Assembly (NCBI RefSeq): GCF_029889905.1
Contig: NZ_JARANZ010000001.1
Coordinates: 372,001 to 436,000, forward strand
From: Chromohalobacter sp. 11-W
Lineage (GTDB): Bacteria; Pseudomonadota; Gammaproteobacteria; Pseudomonadales; Halomonadaceae
Length of the DNA: 64,000 nt
Direction of reading: 5' to 3'
Numbering within the stretch: the stretch's first letter is position 1; each line of letters opens with the position of its first letter. The position numbers and the translations under genes were made by a program. Positions 61,474-64,000 of this stretch are shown here, piece after piece. Below the pieces are notes generated by a model, which had not been told where the DNA came from, did not search any database, and worked only from the letters and a program-made list of their open reading frames with translations.

Positions 61474-61885
61474 GTAGACATCTCGCCATGAGGTGAACGC
61501 GTTAGCATATCCAGCCAATGGCAAAGTATGTTTCGGGTTGGGGGATATGAACAGTACGTAGTGCGTATGTCTTGTATCCGGATTGCAGTGTGGGGACGGA
61601 GAGAATGAGGGATAAAAGAGCGCCGGCCGTCCCGGAGAACAGCCTAGTGGCGCAAAGAAAAGCTCGTTTCACTGAAGACGCCACACGGCGCAGGAAAGCC
61701 GAAGCCATCGAGCGCCGCTAGCGTGCGCGTGGCGATTCTGCTGAGAAAAGGCCACGCATGTTGGGAGCGATACATCGCTTGCCCGAACGCGGCCAGTATA
61801 GGCAGTCGGTCTTTGCATAATAAGAGGGTACAATCGAAAACTAGTGTTTCTAATTTGGAAACTAGCAGGCTGGAGTATCTTCAAC
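61474..61885. other. Intergenic region with LysR-type operator
   Basis: A 412-base gap with no gene I can support on either strand. TTTCTAATTTGGAAA at 61847-61861 contains a T-N11-A dyad (TTC-N7-GAA) typical of LysR binding sites, 25 bases before the LysR start, and a TACAAT lies at 61829-61834. Autoregulation of the downstream LysR gene is likely. The remainder up to the XRE gene holds its promoter; nothing else stands out. Confidence 0.45.
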
Positions 61886-62782
61886 GTGACGACACTGGAT
61901 GCATTGCGTGTCTTCGTCGAAGTCGTGCGAGCGGGCAGTTTTACCGCGGCGGCGCGGCGTCTGAGTATTTCCAAGTCGTTGGCTTCCAAGCGTGTGGCTG
62001 CGCTCGAGGATGAGTTGAGTGTCAGTCTACTCAATCGCTCGACACGTTCGCTGCGCCTCACGGAGGCGGGGCAGATCTATTACGAGCATGGGTTGCGGGT
62101 CATCGAGGAATTGCAGACGGCGGAGGCGCAGGTACAGTCGGTGACGTCGCAACCTCGGGGACAACTCAAGGTCAGTGCTCAGGTGAGCTTCGGCTTCATG
62201 TACTTGGCGGCGCCGACCACGGCCTTCATGCGCCGCTATCCCGAGATGTCGGTGGAGATCCTGCTCGAGGATCAGCGTTTCGAGCCGATCGACGACTCGG
62301 TGGACCTGGCCATTCGCATGGGTCCAATGCCGCCTTCGAGCCTTGTGTCGCGCCCGCTGTGCAAAGTGGTCTATGGCCTTTACGCCGCGCCGGATTATTT
62401 GGCCCGTGTCGGGCGACCGCTGCATCCCAAGGATATCGCCGAGTTCGATACAGTGTTCTACGGCAATTACGATCTCGGTGCGCACTGGCGCTTTTCGCTC
62501 AATGGACAGCCGCTGGATATCGAGCCCAACTCTCGTCTGGTGATCAATAATCTGCTGGGGGTGGTCGAAGCGGCCAAGGCGGGGTTCGGCTTGGCCTATC
62601 TGCCGACATTCGCGGCGCGCGCGGCGGTGGAGGAGGGACAGCTGACGCCACTCTTGCAGCCGTATTGGAATGAGCACGGCAGCATGTTGGTGTTGTTTCG
62701 CTCGCGCAAATACCTGCCCGACAAGACTCGGGCTTATCTGGATTTCATCACGGAGTGGTTTCGCGAGCACTTGGCCTTGTGA
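61886..62782 (+). CDS. LysR-family transcriptional regulator
   Basis: A 298-residue LysR regulator. The N-terminal HTH is LRVFVEVVRAGSFTAAARRL then ISKSLASKRVAALED. LNRSTRSLRLTEAGQIYYE follows, and the periplasmic-binding-protein-like effector domain fills the rest. I chose GTG at 61886 with GGAG upstream because it aligns with the usual TTLDALRVF start; an earlier frame codon at 61844 adds 14 atypical residues over the operator. The target is not evident: the gene upstream is 412 bases away and gltX follows. Confidence 0.9.
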   Translation: MTTLDALRVFVEVVRAGSFTAAARRLSISKSLASKRVAALEDELSVSLLNRSTRSLRLTEAGQIYYEHGLRVIEELQTAEAQVQSVTSQPRGQLKVSAQVSFGFMYLAAPTTAFMRRYPEMSVEILLEDQRFEPIDDSVDLAIRMGPMPPSSLVSRPLCKVVYGLYAAPDYLARVGRPLHPKDIAEFDTVFYGNYDLGAHWRFSLNGQPLDIEPNSRLVINNLLGVVEAAKAGFGLAYLPTFAARAAVEEGQLTPLLQPYWNEHGSMLVLFRSRKYLPDKTRAYLDFITEWFREHLAL

Positions 62783-62822
62783 AGAAGATGTCGACGGTGC
62801 TGATGCCGGGTAGGTGCATGCG

Positions 62823-62828
62823 TATAAT
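62823..62828 (+). promoter_or_regulatory. Candidate -10 element of gltX
   Basis: A perfect TATAAT lies 36 bases before the gltX start in the 81-base gap after the LysR gene. No good -35 is seen at 16-18 bases upstream, so the assignment is tentative. Confidence 0.4.
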
Positions 62829-62863
62829 GATGCCATCGTCAGTCACCAATGATCGGGAACTTC

Positions 62864-64000
62864 ATGACCGTACGTACACGTATTGCGCCGTCGCCGACCG
62901 GCGATCCCCATGTCGGCACGGCCTATATAGCGCTGTTCAATCTATGCTTCGCGCGTCAGCACGGCGGGCAGTTCATTCTCCGCATCGAGGATACGGACCG
63001 GGTACGTTCGACGGCCGAGTCGGAGCAGATGATCCTCGACTCTCTGCGCTGGCTGGGACTCGAGTGGGATGAAGGTCCCGATATCGGTGGCCCTCATGGT
63101 CCTTACCGGCAGAGCGAGCGTGGCGATATCTATGCGCAATATGCGCAGCAGTTGCTCGACGCCGGGCATGCGTTCAAGTGCTATCGGACCAGCGAAGAAC
63201 TCGATGAGCTGCGTGAGACACGCAAGGCGGCGGGGCTGCATCTGGCGCTCAAGCCCGCCGATCTAGCGCTTAGCGATGAAGAAGCCGCGCGTCGCGAGCG
63301 CGAGCAGTGGCCTTACGTGGTGCGCATGAAGGTACCGGGCGAGGGGAGCTGTATCGTCAGCGATATGCTGCGTGGCGAGATCGAAGTCGATTGGGCACAG
63401 GTCGATGCCCAGATCCTGCTCAAGTCCGACGGTATGCCGACCTATCACCTTGCCAATGTCGTCGACGACCATCTGATGGGCATCACGCATGTCATGCGTG
63501 GTGAGGAGTGGATCAACTCGGCACCCAAGCACAAGCTGCTGTATGAGTACTTCGCTTGGCCGATGCCGACGCTGTGCCATATGCCGTTGCTGCGCAACCC
63601 GGACAAGTCGAAGCTATCCAAGCGCAAGAACCCGACCTCGATCAATTATTATCGGCACATGGGCTTTTTGCCGCAGGCGGTGACCAATTATCTGGGCCGC
63701 ATGGGCTGGTCGATGCCCGATGACCGCGAGAAGTTCACCCTCGCGGAAATGATGGAGAACTTCGATATTCAGCGCGTGTCGCTGGGCGGCCCTGTGTTCG
63801 ACCTGGAGAAACTCACTTGGCTCAACGGCGTCTATATCCGCGAGGATCTGGACGATGCAGCCTTGCTGGAAGCCCTGAGAGAGTGGGCCTTCAACGAAGA
63901 CTACGTCAGTCAGATCTTGCCGCAGGTACGTCCGCGAATCTCGACGCTCTCCGATGTCATGCCGCTGGCCGGGCATTTCTTTTCGGGGGTGCCGCCGCTC
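62864..64000 (+). CDS. gltX: Glutamyl-tRNA synthetase, 5' part (runs off the window)
   Basis: Charges tRNA-Glu. The first 379 residues are present and the reading frame is open to the last base, so the gene is cut by the window end. The HIGH-like motif is in [30 protein letters not shown] binds glutamate, and the KMSKS motif is SKLSKRKNP. These identify a discriminating-type class I GluRS. GGGAA precedes the ATG. Confidence 0.95.
   Translation, partial: MTVRTRIAPSPTGDPHVGTAYIALFNLCFARQHGGQFILRIEDTDRVRSTAESEQMILDSLRWLGLEWDEGPDIGGPHGPYRQSERGDIYAQYAQQLLDAGHAFKCYRTSEELDELRETRKAAGLHLALKPADLALSDEEAARREREQWPYVVRMKVPGEGSCIVSDMLRGEIEVDWAQVDAQILLKSDGMPTYHLANVVDDHLMGITHVMRGEEWINSAPKHKLLYEYFAWPMPTLCHMPLLRNPDKSKLSKRKNPTSINYYRHMGFLPQAVTNYLGRMGWSMPDDREKFTLAEMMENFDIQRVSLGGPVFDLEKLTWLNGVYIREDLDDAALLEALREWAFNEDYVSQILPQVRPRISTLSDVMPLAGHFFSGVPPL

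Noticed and set aside
61502-61708. 68-codon minus-strand frame in the XRE-LysR gap
   Set aside because: No ribosome binding site, no recognisable feature, and it overlaps the probable XRE promoter; coding potential is not supported.
1-64000. tRNA genes, rRNA genes, CRISPR arrays and IS transposases
   Set aside because: I looked for tRNA T-loop patterns, regular direct repeats and transposase motifs and found none; the only mobile-type sequence is the MITE-like element at 32862-33004.

Overview
The window reads as chromosomal DNA of a moderately halophilic gammaproteobacterium of the family Halomonadaceae, with Chromohalobacter or a close Halomonas relative as the best guess. The basis is high GC, gammaproteobacterial gene families (RecBCD, YeaE, DUF1415, a BioH-type biotin route, a Csr/Rsm-type sRNA) and a large polyamine block. 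This is an inference from gene content; no ribosomal marker is present. No tRNA, rRNA, prophage, IS transposase or CRISPR array was found. Gene packing is dense, with many 4-base stop/start overlaps.

Layout. 1-5.4 kb: sbcDC nuclease operon (-) and endonuclease V (+). 5.4-8.9 kb: a MocR regulator divergent from two GNAT acetyltransferases and a PaiB-like protein. 8.9-12.6 kb: YeaE reductase, DUF1415 protein, OsmC and an MHS-type transporter. 12.7-14.3 kb: a coupled amidoligase and class I glutamine amidotransferase pair, an uncharacterised metabolite or peptide modification module. 14.5-20.3 kb: a complete biotin operon transcribed bioB-F-H-C-D-A behind two operator-like inverted repeats. 20.6-29.9 kb: recC-recB-recD.

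29.9-38.3 kb holds the least explained region. It has a creatininase-family amidohydrolase, a GTP cyclohydrolase II fused to a degenerate RibB-like domain, a stand-alone RibD-type reductase, and a tight minus-strand operon. That operon encodes an MDR dehydrogenase, a PTPS/QueD-fold protein lacking the catalytic triad, a GT4 glycosyltransferase, a SAM methyltransferase and a flippase-like membrane protein. A divergent CDP-alcohol phosphatidyltransferase completes the set. The divergent promoter carries a TGTACA array resembling sites of light-responsive LitR-type MerR regulators. I propose an undescribed, possibly light-controlled pathway for a GTP-derived, glycosylated and perhaps membrane-linked compound. 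A 143-bp palindromic MITE-like element lies inside the region.

38.3-57.7 kb is an agmatine/putrescine uptake and catabolism block. It has two paralogous LuxR plus glutamine-synthetase-like modules, agmatine deiminase, a Zn carbamoylase in place of the usual nitrilase-type AguB, a putrescine/GABA-type aminotransferase, an NhaC-family antiporter, PuuC, a potABCD importer and two PuuB-type oxidases. Three of its intergenic regions share a dyad built on CCCC/GGGG with AT-rich arms. The expected flow is agmatine to N-carbamoylputrescine to putrescine, then gamma-glutamylation, oxidation and release of GABA, in parallel with direct transamination.

58-64 kb: an AstE/AspA-like deacylase, DusA, a strong Csr/Rsm-antagonist sRNA candidate with eight GGA motifs, a small secreted Arg-rich protein, an XRE regulator, a LysR regulator and the 5' part of a glutamyl-tRNA synthetase gene cut by the window end.
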